Virus record (IMG/VR): IMGVR_UViG_3300003813_000020
Location: 1 to 34,943 of that record
Source: a virus
Length of the DNA: 34,943 bases
Reading direction: 5' to 3' (one strand)
Shown: one piece after another, positions 1-7,691 of the stretch
Layout: each line of letters opens with the position of its first letter
How positions within the stretch are numbered: the stretch's first letter is position 1
Notes under the pieces: model-generated
What the model saw: the letters and a program-made list of their open reading frames with translations, nothing else
What the model was told of the DNA's origin: nothing
The model's database searches: none
Made by a program: the position numbers and the translations under genes

Positions 1-2
1 GA

Positions 3-425
3 TCTAAAGAAACTAGATTAAGAAACAAATATTGGAAAAATGTTGTAAATAAGCACGGTTACAATATTGTAATACTGGCAGATAATTTAACCAATGAAAA
101 AGCGCTTGCAGAAGAAATTTTGTTAATAGCCCATTTTAAAAAGTTCAATAATCTTACCAATATTACCTCCGGCGGAGAAGGGTTAGTTGGATATAAAATG
201 TCTAAAGCTGCCAAGGACAAAATTAGAGCAACAAAATGGGGGAGCAATAATCCACATTTTAAAGGCAATATTATTGCAAAAAATATAAAAACCGGGGAAC
301 AAAAATTGTTTGTCGGAAATAAAGAACTAGAGGCTTTTGGTTTTGATAACAGTCACGTTTACAGATGCGTTTCTGGAAAAAGAAAAACACACAAAGGCTA
401 TACTTTTGAAAGATCAATAGCGTAA
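3..425 (+). CDS. GIY-YIG homing endonuclease, C-terminal part (5' end outside window)
   Basis: The frame is open from the window edge to TAA at 423-425, so only the last 140 residues are present. What is seen: the second half of a SegA-like GIY-YIG nuclease, with E-I-L-L-I-A-H-F supplying the usual catalytic glutamate helix, then L-T-N-I-T-S-G-G-E-G, the typical exit of the domain, and a NUMOD-like tail (K-M-S-K-A-A-K-D-K-I-R, N-N-P-H-F-K-G-N) that in this family binds DNA. Such freestanding enzymes cut phage alleles lacking them and spread by repair. It is visibly more AT-rich than the fibre gene behind it, which starts inside its stop codon (TAATG). A TTG at 120 is a possible internal start, but the frame clearly continues upstream. 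The GIY and YIG motifs themselves lie outside the window, so the family call rests on the C-terminal half. Confidence 0.8.
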   Translation, partial: SKETRLRNKYWKNVVNKHGYNIVILADNLTNEKALAEEILLIAHFKKFNNLTNITSGGEGLVGYKMSKAAKDKIRATKWGSNNPHFKGNIIAKNIKTGEQKLFVGNKELEAFGFDNSHVYRCVSGKRKTHKGYTFERSIA

Positions 426-3094
426 TGGCGGACCAAAGTATCACACAACTACCCGTCGCTATCTCCCTAACAGGGGATGAGCAGACGGTCGTGGTTCAGA
501 GGGGCGTCACCAAGCAGGTACAGGTTAGCCTGATTGCCAACGCGGTATCCCCCGGCAAGTTGATCACCAACGTCGTACTAGACGCACAGAACTATTTGGT
601 GTTTTATTACAGTGATGGTACTACATCAAAGACTGGCCCAATACCAGGATATATCTCAGCAACAATCAATGGCTCAGGTCATTTAATACTGACACTCACC
701 ACTGGTGGCACTGTTGACTGTGGTAATGTAGTCGGACCTCAGGGCCCAGTTGGACCCACAGGCGCCACAGGCACTGCAGCGACTATTGCGGCGGGCACAG
801 CAACAACATTACCTTACGGCGCAACCCCAACGGTAACAAATTCAGGTAGTAGTTCTGCAGCAACGTTTAACTTTGGAATACCAGCGGGTGCCCCTGGTGC
901 AACCGGAACATTTAGTGGCGGCACGACGGGCTTTACACCAAACACACCAACCTCTGGCGCTGTGGTGCTCGGTGGTACGTTAAATGCTTCTAATGGTGGT
1001 ACTGGTGTGGTAACTCTGACGGGCTACGTAAAAGGCAATGGCACGTCGGCCATGACGGCCAGTTCAACGGTACCAACAACGGATTTAAGTGGCACCGTCA
1101 CAAACGCACAGTTAGCTAACTCAGCGATCACTATCAACGGTACGGCTACGAGCCTTGGAGGCTCGATTAGTGTAGGGACAGTGACCTCTGTGGCCGCCAC
1201 TGCGGGGACAGGAATTAGCGTATCGGGAAGTCCAATCACTTCTAGCGGTACGTTGACCATTACCAATACGGCCCCGGACCAGACAGTAGCATTTACCAAC
1301 GGCACAGGCATTAGTGTTACGGGTACTTACCCTAACTTTACAGTAACTAATACAGCGCCATCAAGTGGCGGAACGGTGACCAGCGTCACAGGCACGGCCC
1401 CCGTAGTTAGTAGTGGGGGCAATACACCAGCGATTAGTATGGCCGCGGCGACAACGTCGGTGAGCGGATATTTAACATCCACCGACTGGAATACGTTTAA
1501 CAACAAACAGCCAGCGGGTACCTATGTAACCAGTATTACCTCCAGCACTTTAACAATCGCTGGAACAGGCACTATACCAACAATTAACCTTTCGTCTGGT
1601 ATTGTTACAGCAGGAACCACGGGCTCCGCAACATTAATACCTGTCGTCACTGTGGATACGTATGGCAGAGTAACAGCGGTAACAACAGCCGCAAATCCTC
1701 AGGGCACTGTGACATCTGTCGCAGGTACAGGCACAGTAAATGGCATCACACTCACGGGCACAGTGACAAGCACTGGTAGCCTGACACTCGGTGGTACACT
1801 TAGTGGCATTGGAAACACCCAGTTAACTAACTCAAGTATCACAGTAAATGGTAACTTGGTTAGTTTAGGAGGAAGCACCACAGTAACAGCCAACACAACA
1901 AATGCGTTGACAATTGGTACGGGTTTATCTGGTACCAGCTTCAATGGTTCGGCGGCGGTTACTATTGCTATTGATAGCACCGTGGCTACCCTAACAGGCT
2001 CACAGGCATTAACCAACAAGACAATTAGCGGCGCGAGCAACACACTAAGCAACATTGGTAACAGCTCGTTAACAAACAGCACATTAACCGTTGGAACAAC
2101 AAGCATCGCGTTGGGTGCAACAAGCCTTACACTTGGTGGACTAACAAGCGTCGCCGTAACACAAGACCCAACAAGCGCACTACAACTAGCAACCAAGCAG
2201 TACGTTGATAATATAGCGCAGGGGTTAAGCACCAAGGCACCGGCACTAGTTGCCACAACGGCAAACATTACACTTTCTGGTGAGCAGACGATTGATGGGT
2301 TTACAACGTCACTTAGTCGTGTGCTGGTTAAGAACCAAACACTACCTGCAAACAACGGCATCTATTTATCTAATCCAGCTGCTTGGGCTCGCACCACAGA
2401 CGCCAATACCTGGAATCAGTTAGTCTCCGCCTATGTGTTTGTCGAAGAAGGAACAATTAATGGCGATACAGGCTGGGTCTGTACTAGCGACCCGGGCGGC
2501 ACATTAGGCGTTACAGCAGTTACTTGGGTCCAGTTCTCTGGCGCGGGCACATATACAGCTGGTACAGGACTAAGCCTAACAGGCACACAGTTTAGTATTA
2601 CCAACACGGGGACGGCGGGGACATACGGATCTGCTACATTAATTCCTGTTATTACTACAAATGCGCAGGGTCAGGTTACCAGCGTTACTACGGCATCGAA
2701 CCCACAGGGTACTGTAACGTCAATCACATCGTCTACCTTAACGGTGGCAGGTACATCTGCTATACCAACAGTTAACTTAACTAGCGGTATCGTTACCGCA
2801 GGCACAACGGGCTCAAGCACACTAATCCCAGTTGTAACGGTGGATACTTATGGCCGTGTAACTACGATTACAACAGCATCAAACCCACAGGGCACGGTGA
2901 CAAGCGTATCTGGTACTGGTACAGTTAGCGGCATTACTTTAACAGGCACCGTAACATCAAGTGGTAGCTTAACACTTGGCGGCACATTAGATTTATCTAG
3001 CCCACCAGCAATCGGTGGTACAACAGCAAATACCATAACAGGTACTACTATCACTGCAACAAAATACGTCGGTATATCCGGAGGAACATTTTAA
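425..3094 (+). CDS. Tail fibre / collagen-like repeat structural protein
   Basis: An 889-residue protein almost wholly of G, T, S, V and A. The N-terminus (S-I-T-Q-L-P-V-A ... V-V-Q-R-G-V-T) is of the kind that opens many phage fibre proteins and probably docks on the tail. Collagen-like G-x-y triplets follow at about residues 104-117 and 153-162. Next come many short beta repeats of the type G-T-V-T-S-V, and around residues 590-710 a fibre module with T-K-Q-Y-V-D-N and L-V-K-N-Q-T-L-P-A-N-N-G-I-Y. Inferred role: trimeric receptor-binding or fibre-shaft protein. The start ATG overlaps the upstream stop (TAATG) and has no good ribosome site, so coupling is likely. It ends in S-G-G-T-F, close to the end of the 11260-12528 product. 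It is followed without a gap by a second fibre gene. Exact position in the virion is unknown. Confidence 0.75.
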   Translation: MADQSITQLPVAISLTGDEQTVVVQRGVTKQVQVSLIANAVSPGKLITNVVLDAQNYLVFYYSDGTTSKTGPIPGYISATINGSGHLILTLTTGGTVDCGNVVGPQGPVGPTGATGTAATIAAGTATTLPYGATPTVTNSGSSSAATFNFGIPAGAPGATGTFSGGTTGFTPNTPTSGAVVLGGTLNASNGGTGVVTLTGYVKGNGTSAMTASSTVPTTDLSGTVTNAQLANSAITINGTATSLGGSISVGTVTSVAATAGTGISVSGSPITSSGTLTITNTAPDQTVAFTNGTGISVTGTYPNFTVTNTAPSSGGTVTSVTGTAPVVSSGGNTPAISMAAATTSVSGYLTSTDWNTFNNKQPAGTYVTSITSSTLTIAGTGTIPTINLSSGIVTAGTTGSATLIPVVTVDTYGRVTAVTTAANPQGTVTSVAGTGTVNGITLTGTVTSTGSLTLGGTLSGIGNTQLTNSSITVNGNLVSLGGSTTVTANTTNALTIGTGLSGTSFNGSAAVTIAIDSTVATLTGSQALTNKTISGASNTLSNIGNSSLTNSTLTVGTTSIALGATSLTLGGLTSVAVTQDPTSALQLATKQYVDNIAQGLSTKAPALVATTANITLSGEQTIDGFTTSLSRVLVKNQTLPANNGIYLSNPAAWARTTDANTWNQLVSAYVFVEEGTINGDTGWVCTSDPGGTLGVTAVTWVQFSGAGTYTAGTGLSLTGTQFSITNTGTAGTYGSATLIPVITTNAQGQVTSVTTASNPQGTVTSITSSTLTVAGTSAIPTVNLTSGIVTAGTTGSSTLIPVVTVDTYGRVTTITTASNPQGTVTSVSGTGTVSGITLTGTVTSSGSLTLGGTLDLSSPPAIGGTTANTITGTTITATKYVGISGGTF
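1601..1801 (+). repeat. Intragenic fibre repeat, copy 1
   Basis: About 67 codons (I-V-T-A-G-T-T-G-S through S-L-T-L-G-G-T-L) that recur almost unchanged at protein level at 2789-2989 in the same frame. Many third codon positions differ between copies, which points to an old duplication kept by protein-level selection rather than a recent copy or assembly artefact. Confidence 0.8.
2789..2989 (+). repeat. Intragenic fibre repeat, copy 2
   Basis: Second copy of the 1601-1801 block. It covers the same protein segment (I-V-T-A-G-T-T-G-S-S-T-L-I-P-V-V-T-V-D-T-Y-G) with many synonymous changes. A shorter related stretch lies just before it at about 2620-2780, so the shaft probably grew by repeated internal duplication. 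Confidence 0.8.
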
Positions 3095-6000
3095 ATGGCA
3101 CAAAGCGGCTACACACCAATTTCAATTTATTATAGCGCAACAGCTACTAATGTCCCGTTAGCAGCAAACCTTACCAGTGGTGAGCTTGGCATTAACATTG
3201 CTGACGGTAAGTTGTACTACAAAGACAACGCCGGCACAGTTCAAGTTCTAGCCTCTAAAGCTGGTAATATCAACGTGTCCTCAATTAGTTTTGGTACAAC
3301 AGGATTAACACCAAGTACAACAACTACGGGTGCGGTAACTGTTGCGGGCACCTTGGTGGTATCAAACGGTGGTACTGGGCAAACAACTTTAGCTACGGGG
3401 TCAATAGGGTATGGTCAAGGAACAAGTGCACATGCTGCCTTAGCAATTGGCACGGCGGGACAAGTACTAACGGTTAACAGCGGGGCCACAGCTCCACAGT
3501 GGGTAAATGCCTCGAGTATTATTGGAGGTGCTGGTGGCTCTAATACTCAAGTGCAGTACAACAGTTCTGGCGCTTTAGCTGGCTCTGCTAACCTTACATT
3601 TAATGGAACAACTTTAACCTCAACAGGCTTTGCTGGTCCAATTAGTGGTGTAGTTACTTCTACATCCATAACAGATTCAGGTCTGACTTCTGGTCGTGTT
3701 ACCTACGCTGGTACAGCAGGGCTATTGCAAGATTCTGCTAATCTTACGTTTAATGGCACTACATTAACTGCAAATACATTAAATTTAACTAATGCGCTTA
3801 CTACTTCTTATGGCGGTACTGGATTAACTTCATTTACTGCTGGTGATTTACCGTATTACAGTACAGGCACTGCATTATCTAAATTAGCAATTGGTACTAA
3901 TGGCTATATTTTGCAGTCCAATGGTTCTGCTCCGACATGGGTATTAGCCTCTTCTGTAATCGGTGGTGCTGGCGGTTCAAACACCCAAGTTCAATACAAT
4001 AGCTCTGGCTTATTGGCTGGTTCTGCTAACCTTACATTTAACGGCACAACACTTACTACAGCTAACGATGCCTCTATATCAGGTCTTACTGTTGGTAAGG
4101 GTGGTGGTAGTGTTAATAGTAATACTGCTGTTGGCGGTGGCGGTGCTTTAGCATTGAATACAACTGGTGCAAACAATGTAGCCGTTGGTTCTGGTGCTGG
4201 ATACGCAAGTACTACAGCCAACAATAATATTTCTATAGGTACAAACTCTGGCTCAACTGCTAATACTGGTTCAAATGTAAGCGTTGGTGTTGGTGCAAAC
4301 CAATCTAATACTGGTGGAAACAACACAGCTATTGGACATAATGCTTTAATATTTAATTCTACCGCATCTAATAACACCGCAGTAGGTTATCAAGCTGGTT
4401 ACGCTAATACAACAGGAACTATTGATGCTTTTGGTTCTTCTGCATTAGGCGCAAATACAACTGGCACAAGAAATGCGGCATTTGGTATTTTTGCATTACA
4501 AAGTAATACAACTGGTGTAAGTAATACCTCAATGGGTCGTGCTTCATTAGCAACAAATACAACAGGTAATTACAATACTGCATTTGGTGACGCTGCTTTA
4601 AACGCAAACACCACCGCATCTTCATGCTCCGCAGTGGGTTTTCAGTCTGGTTATAACAATACTACTGGGATTAATAATAACTTCTTTGGTTATCAAGCTG
4701 GTTTTAGTAATACAGTAGGAAATGCAAATTCATTTTTTGGTCATGTGGCAGGATATTTCTCTACCGGGTCTAATAATGTGGGAATGGGTAGTCAAGCATT
4801 AGGAAACTCAGGAGCAGGTAACAGTAATACTGCTATAGGTGTTACAGCATTACAATTTACTACTGGCTCAAACAACACCGCTGTTGGTTATGGTTCTTTA
4901 GTTTCAAACACCACCGCATCTAACAACACAGCAGTAGGTTATCAAGCCGCATACGCAAATACCACAGGCGCAAACATAAATGCTTTTGGTTACAAAGCCT
5001 TAACTGCAAATACTACTGGCGGTCAAAACGATGCGTTTAGTTATAGTGCATTAGCTTCTAACACCACAGGCTCACAAAATGCGGCATTTGGTTTTACTTC
5101 TTTATTGCAAAACACCACAGGAAGCAACAATTCAGCTTTTGGTTATCAATCGCTTTACTCAAACACCACCGCTTCTAACAGCACTGCAGTAGGTTATCAA
5201 GCTGGGTATTCTGCTTCTGCTGGATGTTCAAATAATACATTTATTGGTTATCAAGCTGGTTATTCATCAATTACAAGTGGTTCTAATCAATTTTTTGGTT
5301 ATTTAGCTGGTAGAGATGTTACTACTGGTTATTACCATACTATTATTGGTGCTTATAACGGCAATCAAGGCGGTCTAGACATCCGTACAGCAAATAACTA
5401 CATTGTGTTATCTGATGGTCAGGGTAATCCTAGAGGTATTTTTGATGGTAGTGGTAATTTTGGAATTGGTACTACTAGTCCAGGAGTTAAATTAGATGTT
5501 ACTGGCACAATAAGAGCAAGTCAATCTTTAGTTTTTGGCTCAAATGGAACTACAGGAGCAGGAAGTATTTATTCCGATTCAAATTGGGGATGTCTTATTA
5601 CTGCTAAACAAACATCTCCAGCTTTAGCAGATTTTATGTGGCAAAGTGCTTCTTCTGTAGAGCGGATGCGTATTGACTCTAATGGTCAATTATTGATTGG
5701 AACTACATCAACTGGTTCTTCAATTCCAAATGGTTTTTGTTTTGGTGTACCTGGTGGTGCTTCCGCAATAAATATTGGTCACCCAAATGCTACTCCTAGC
5801 GGATATAACTATGTAACATTTGCCTATAATTCAAGTCAAATTGGTTCTATTACTCAAGCTGGCACAACTGGTGTTCTTTATAATGTAACTTCAGATTATC
5901 GTTTAAAAAATGATGTAACACCAATTCAAAATGCTTTAAATATTGTAGAAGCACTTAATCCAGTTAGTTTTACTTGGGTAGATGGCAGACCTGATGATGG

Positions 6001-6190
6001 TTTTATTGCTCACGAACTACAAGCCGTATTACCTAATTGCGTAACTGGCGAAAAAGATGCTGTAAACGAAGATGGAACACCTCATTACCAACAAATGGAT
6101 AATAGCGGTGTGATTCCATTTTTGGTTAAAGCTATTCAAGAACTAAACGCTAAAGTAACTGCACTTGAAGCACAATTAGGAGCTAAATAA
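3095..6190 (+). CDS. Tail fibre/spike with YadA-like head repeats and C-terminal S74 self-cleaving chaperone
   Basis: A 1031-residue protein with a clear ribosome site (GGAGG, 3079-3083). The N-terminus carries L-T-S-G-E-L-G-I-N-I-A-D-G-K-L-Y-Y-K-D, a common virion-attachment start. A module with G-G-S-N-T-Q-V-Q-Y-N-S-S-G is duplicated (about 3523-3620 and 3962-4058). Residues about 345-735 are dense N-T-T-G-x-x-N-x-A-x-G repeats, as in the trimeric left-handed beta-roll of YadA-type heads. The last ~100 residues are an S74 intramolecular chaperone: S-D-Y-R-L-K at 933-938 has the Ser-x4-Lys dyad, followed by P-V-S-F-T-W, G-F-I-A-H-E-L-Q and a C-terminal helix. From the family, the chaperone trimerises, folds the fibre and is cut off before Ser933. 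The repeat and C-terminal parts are more AT-rich than the start, which suggests mosaic origin. Likely the main receptor-binding fibre. Confidence 0.87.
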   Translation: MAQSGYTPISIYYSATATNVPLAANLTSGELGINIADGKLYYKDNAGTVQVLASKAGNINVSSISFGTTGLTPSTTTTGAVTVAGTLVVSNGGTGQTTLATGSIGYGQGTSAHAALAIGTAGQVLTVNSGATAPQWVNASSIIGGAGGSNTQVQYNSSGALAGSANLTFNGTTLTSTGFAGPISGVVTSTSITDSGLTSGRVTYAGTAGLLQDSANLTFNGTTLTANTLNLTNALTTSYGGTGLTSFTAGDLPYYSTGTALSKLAIGTNGYILQSNGSAPTWVLASSVIGGAGGSNTQVQYNSSGLLAGSANLTFNGTTLTTANDASISGLTVGKGGGSVNSNTAVGGGGALALNTTGANNVAVGSGAGYASTTANNNISIGTNSGSTANTGSNVSVGVGANQSNTGGNNTAIGHNALIFNSTASNNTAVGYQAGYANTTGTIDAFGSSALGANTTGTRNAAFGIFALQSNTTGVSNTSMGRASLATNTTGNYNTAFGDAALNANTTASSCSAVGFQSGYNNTTGINNNFFGYQAGFSNTVGNANSFFGHVAGYFSTGSNNVGMGSQALGNSGAGNSNTAIGVTALQFTTGSNNTAVGYGSLVSNTTASNNTAVGYQAAYANTTGANINAFGYKALTANTTGGQNDAFSYSALASNTTGSQNAAFGFTSLLQNTTGSNNSAFGYQSLYSNTTASNSTAVGYQAGYSASAGCSNNTFIGYQAGYSSITSGSNQFFGYLAGRDVTTGYYHTIIGAYNGNQGGLDIRTANNYIVLSDGQGNPRGIFDGSGNFGIGTTSPGVKLDVTGTIRASQSLVFGSNGTTGAGSIYSDSNWGCLITAKQTSPALADFMWQSASSVERMRIDSNGQLLIGTTSTGSSIPNGFCFGVPGGASAINIGHPNATPSGYNYVTFAYNSSQIGSITQAGTTGVLYNVTSDYRLKNDVTPIQNALNIVEALNPVSFTWVDGRPDDGFIAHELQAVLPNCVTGEKDAVNEDGTPHYQQMDNSGVIPFLVKAIQELNAKVTALEAQLGAK

Positions 6191-6501
6191 TGTTTACATG
6201 GAATATAGTACAGATGGACAGACTTACTTCTGACGGCTTTGTAGTTACTGTTCATTACACAGTAAACGCAGTAGATGGTGAATTTACTGCTTCAACTTAC
6301 GGCACAGTAGGCTACACACAAGAAGATAAAGCGTATATCCCTTACGCTGACTTGACTGAAGCTGAAGTCGTTGGCTGGGTACAAGAGTCACTTGGTAAAG
6401 ATACAGTAGAGGCGAGTCTGACTGCACAGATTGAAGCACAAAAGAATTCTGTACAAGAAGCTGGATTACCTTGGGTTTCAGATACAACATTGCCAGCATA
6501 A
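6190..6501 (+). CDS. Conserved small phage protein (DUF7936-like)
   Basis: A 103-residue protein opening M-F-T-W-N-I-V-Q-M-D-R with later F-V-V-T-V-H-Y-T-V and A-S-T-Y-G-T-V. I recall this pattern from phage genes sitting just after fibre genes (DUF7936-like); the recall is by eye. The start overlaps the fibre stop (TAATG) and has a strong AGGAG at 6178-6182. It is soluble and acidic, with no membrane segment. Its place suggests a fibre-associated or assembly role, but no function is known. Confidence 0.65.
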   Translation: MFTWNIVQMDRLTSDGFVVTVHYTVNAVDGEFTASTYGTVGYTQEDKAYIPYADLTEAEVVGWVQESLGKDTVEASLTAQIEAQKNSVQEAGLPWVSDTTLPA

Positions 6502-6534
6502 GTTTTATAACCGCAGTACAACTAGGAGAATGAA

Positions 6535-6771
6535 ATGAGCGAAAACACGAAAAAAACTCAAATCACCATCAATGATGTAAGTTACAACTTTGAAGATTTA
6601 ACAGTAGAGCAACAAACGCTGTTTAATCATTGCGTAGACCTTGACCGCAAAATTGGCAGCGCAGCATTTAACCTTGACCAGCTCAATGTAGGCAAGAATG
6701 CCTTCATCAAGTTGCTAGAAGATTCACTAGCGGCCCCGGTTGAAAAAGCCGAAGTGGAAGTACTTCAATAA
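6535..6771 (+). CDS. Small conserved phage protein (DUF6447-like)
   Basis: A 78-residue protein with AGGAG just before the start. The pattern I-T-I-N-D-V-S-Y-N-F-E-D-L-T-V-E-Q-Q, followed by a helical segment (residues about 25-66) ending in L-L-E-D-S-L, resembles DUF6447 proteins, which have the same opening beta hairpin and long helix. There is no membrane segment. Function unknown. It lies between the fibre group and the lysis cassette and is followed by a stem-loop. Confidence 0.6.
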   Translation: MSENTKKTQITINDVSYNFEDLTVEQQTLFNHCVDLDRKIGSAAFNLDQLNVGKNAFIKLLEDSLAAPVEKAEVEVLQ

Positions 6772-6776
6772 AAACC

Positions 6777-6799
6777 TTGGCGGCCTAACCCGCCGCCAA
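6777..6799 (+). terminator. Stem-loop between fibre group and lysis cassette
   Basis: Perfect 8-bp stem TTGGCGGC / GCCGCCAA with a 7-base loop, six bases after a stop codon. It is preceded by AAAACC but has no T-run on the 3' side, so it may be a weak terminator, a processing site or an mRNA-stabilising end rather than a classic rho-independent terminator. Confidence 0.5.
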
Positions 6800-6810
6800 C
6801 TTACATAAGA

Positions 6811-7050
6811 ATGATAATGGACTTCCAGTCAATGATGAACTTTATCCTACCTACCGCCTGCACTGTGCTGGGCTGGTTTTGTAGGGAGCTTTGGACCGCG
6901 GTTCAAGAACTCAAGAATGACGTGGCCAAGCTGCGCGAAGAGCTTCCAACCCATTATGTCAGCAAAGATGACTTTAATGACAGATGGTATGAAGTTCTCA
7001 AATCGTTACACCGGATTGAGGACAAGCTAGACGGTAAGGCTGACAAATGA
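6811..7050 (+). CDS. Membrane-anchored coiled-coil protein of the lysis cassette
   Basis: A 79-residue protein. Residues about 8-26 (M-M-N-F-I-L-P-T-A-C-T-V-L-G-W-F) form one membrane segment, followed by a charged helix (V-Q-E-L-K-N-D-V-A-K-L-R-E-E-L) and a second helical stretch ending L-H-R-I-E-D-K-L-D-G-K-A-D-K. It stands first in a membrane-protein, holin, spanin, lysozyme series and overlaps the next gene by ATGA. It may be an antiholin or holin accessory protein; no catalytic motif is visible. ATG 6817 is an equally good start. Confidence 0.6.
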   Translation: MIMDFQSMMNFILPTACTVLGWFCRELWTAVQELKNDVAKLREELPTHYVSKDDFNDRWYEVLKSLHRIEDKLDGKADK

Positions 7051-7238
7051 GAAAGCAGATCCACAAGTCTAAGACTATGTGGTTCTCTTTCGCTTTGGTT
7101 GTCTTTGGCGCGCTGATGGATAACTTCTCCAGCCTACAAAACGTCATTGATGAGAAATACTATGGTATCATTCTTGTTGCCATCGGCATCATTGTAGCAG
7201 CGCTGCGCTTTGTAACTACAGAAGGCGTAGACCAATAA
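7047..7238 (+). CDS. Putative class II holin (two membrane segments)
   Basis: A 63-residue protein with two hydrophobic segments (about residues 10-27, W-F-S-F-A-L-V-V-F-G-A-L, and 39-57, Y-G-I-I-L-V-A-I-G-I-I-V-A-A-L) separated by a short polar turn, and a basic N-terminus M-R-K-Q-I-H-K-S-K. Size, topology and place directly before Rz/Rz1 and the endolysin fit a holin that sets lysis timing. It overlaps the gene before it by ATGA and shares one base with the next (TAATG). No family-specific motif is seen, so holin is an inference from layout. Confidence 0.6.
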   Translation: MRKQIHKSKTMWFSFALVVFGALMDNFSSLQNVIDEKYYGIILVAIGIIVAALRFVTTEGVDQ

Positions 7239-7648
7239 TGTTCCCACTATCGGCACTCACTTATGTTAAGTTGGCAGCAGGAGCTCTTATTTTACTTGGC
7301 AGCATTTGGTTTGGCTGGCATCTACGGGATGTGGACTTCCAGTCGTACAAAGCCAAACAGGCTATTGAGACACAAAAGCTCCAAGAAGCGCACCAAGCGT
7401 CCGCCGACAGAATAGAAAGTGAAAAGAATGCTCAAATCCGTGATATTAATACTAAGCTCGTTGATGCTATTAGCGAGCTGCGTAGCCGTCCCAGTCGCGC
7501 CCAAGCCACCGGCACTGGATCGTGTGGAACTGGGGCAACCCTTTATGCCGACGATGCAGAGTTTCTTGTCAGGGAAGCTGCCAGAGCAGACATTATCCGT
7601 ACCGGCCTTGCAGCCTGCTACGACCAGTACGACGCGCTAAATAAATAA
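7238..7648 (+). CDS. Rz: Rz-like inner-membrane spanin
   Basis: A 136-residue protein with a single N-terminal membrane anchor (about residues 9-27, V-K-L-A-A-G-A-L-I-L-L-G-S-I-W-F-G-W) and a long periplasmic helix rich in K, E, Q and A (about 30-85), the plan of i-spanins. These pair with an outer-membrane lipoprotein and fuse the two membranes in the last step of lysis. Strong support comes from the nested lipoprotein gene at 7419-7640 in the +1 frame. Two cysteines, at S-C-G-T-G and A-A-C-Y-D, lie in the C-terminal part. Its presence implies a Gram-negative host. Confidence 0.87.
   Translation: MFPLSALTYVKLAAGALILLGSIWFGWHLRDVDFQSYKAKQAIETQKLQEAHQASADRIESEKNAQIRDINTKLVDAISELRSRPSRAQATGTGSCGTGATLYADDAEFLVREAARADIIRTGLAACYDQYDALNK
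7419..7640 (+). CDS. Rz1: Rz1-like outer-membrane lipoprotein spanin, nested inside Rz
   Basis: Lies wholly within the Rz gene in the +1 frame. From GTG 7419 (73 aa) or ATG 7428 (70 aa) it reads a basic start (K-R-M-L-K-S), a hydrophobic signal (V-I-L-I-L-S-S-L-M-L-L) and the lipobox L-L-A-S-C, giving a lipidated cysteine at residue 21 (or 18). A proline-rich stretch follows (V-A-V-P-V-A-P-K-P-P-A), a hallmark of o-spanins. The mature protein is about 50 residues. Full embedding is the lambda Rz/Rz1 arrangement. AGAAAGTGAAAAG before the ATG can serve as ribosome site. The lipobox in the predicted frame and place makes a chance overlap unlikely. Confidence 0.88.
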   Translation: MKRMLKSVILILSSLMLLASCVAVPVAPKPPALDRVELGQPFMPTMQSFLSGKLPEQTLSVPALQPATTSTTR

Positions 7649-7658
7649 TAAACCCCAA

Positions 7659-7671
7659 TTTGCATTAATAT
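7659..7671 (+). promoter_or_regulatory. Intergenic motif TTTGCATTAATAT, plus-strand copy 1
   Basis: One of six copies, 20 bases before the lysozyme start in the 43-base gap after Rz. The T-run is shortest here (3) and no stem-loop precedes it, so this copy looks like a promoter only. It is followed by ATGCA, making the inverted repeat TGCAT-N6-ATGCA. Confidence 0.6.
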
Positions 7672-7691
7672 ATGCAGAGTAAGGAGCATGA

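Noticed and set aside
1699-2361. Minus-strand 220-residue hydrophobic frame
   Set aside because: Reverse reading of Thr/Gly/Asn-rich fibre repeats, which lack stop codons on the opposite strand. The apparent membrane character is a composition effect.
3187-3199. Partial match GGCATTAACATTG to the intergenic motif inside a fibre gene
   Set aside because: Lacks the T-run and the AATAT end, so it is a chance match within coding sequence.
425-6190. Diversity-generating retroelement acting on the fibre genes
   Set aside because: Repeats are present but no reverse transcriptase, no A-biased template/variable repeat pair and no C-type lectin end was seen in the window.
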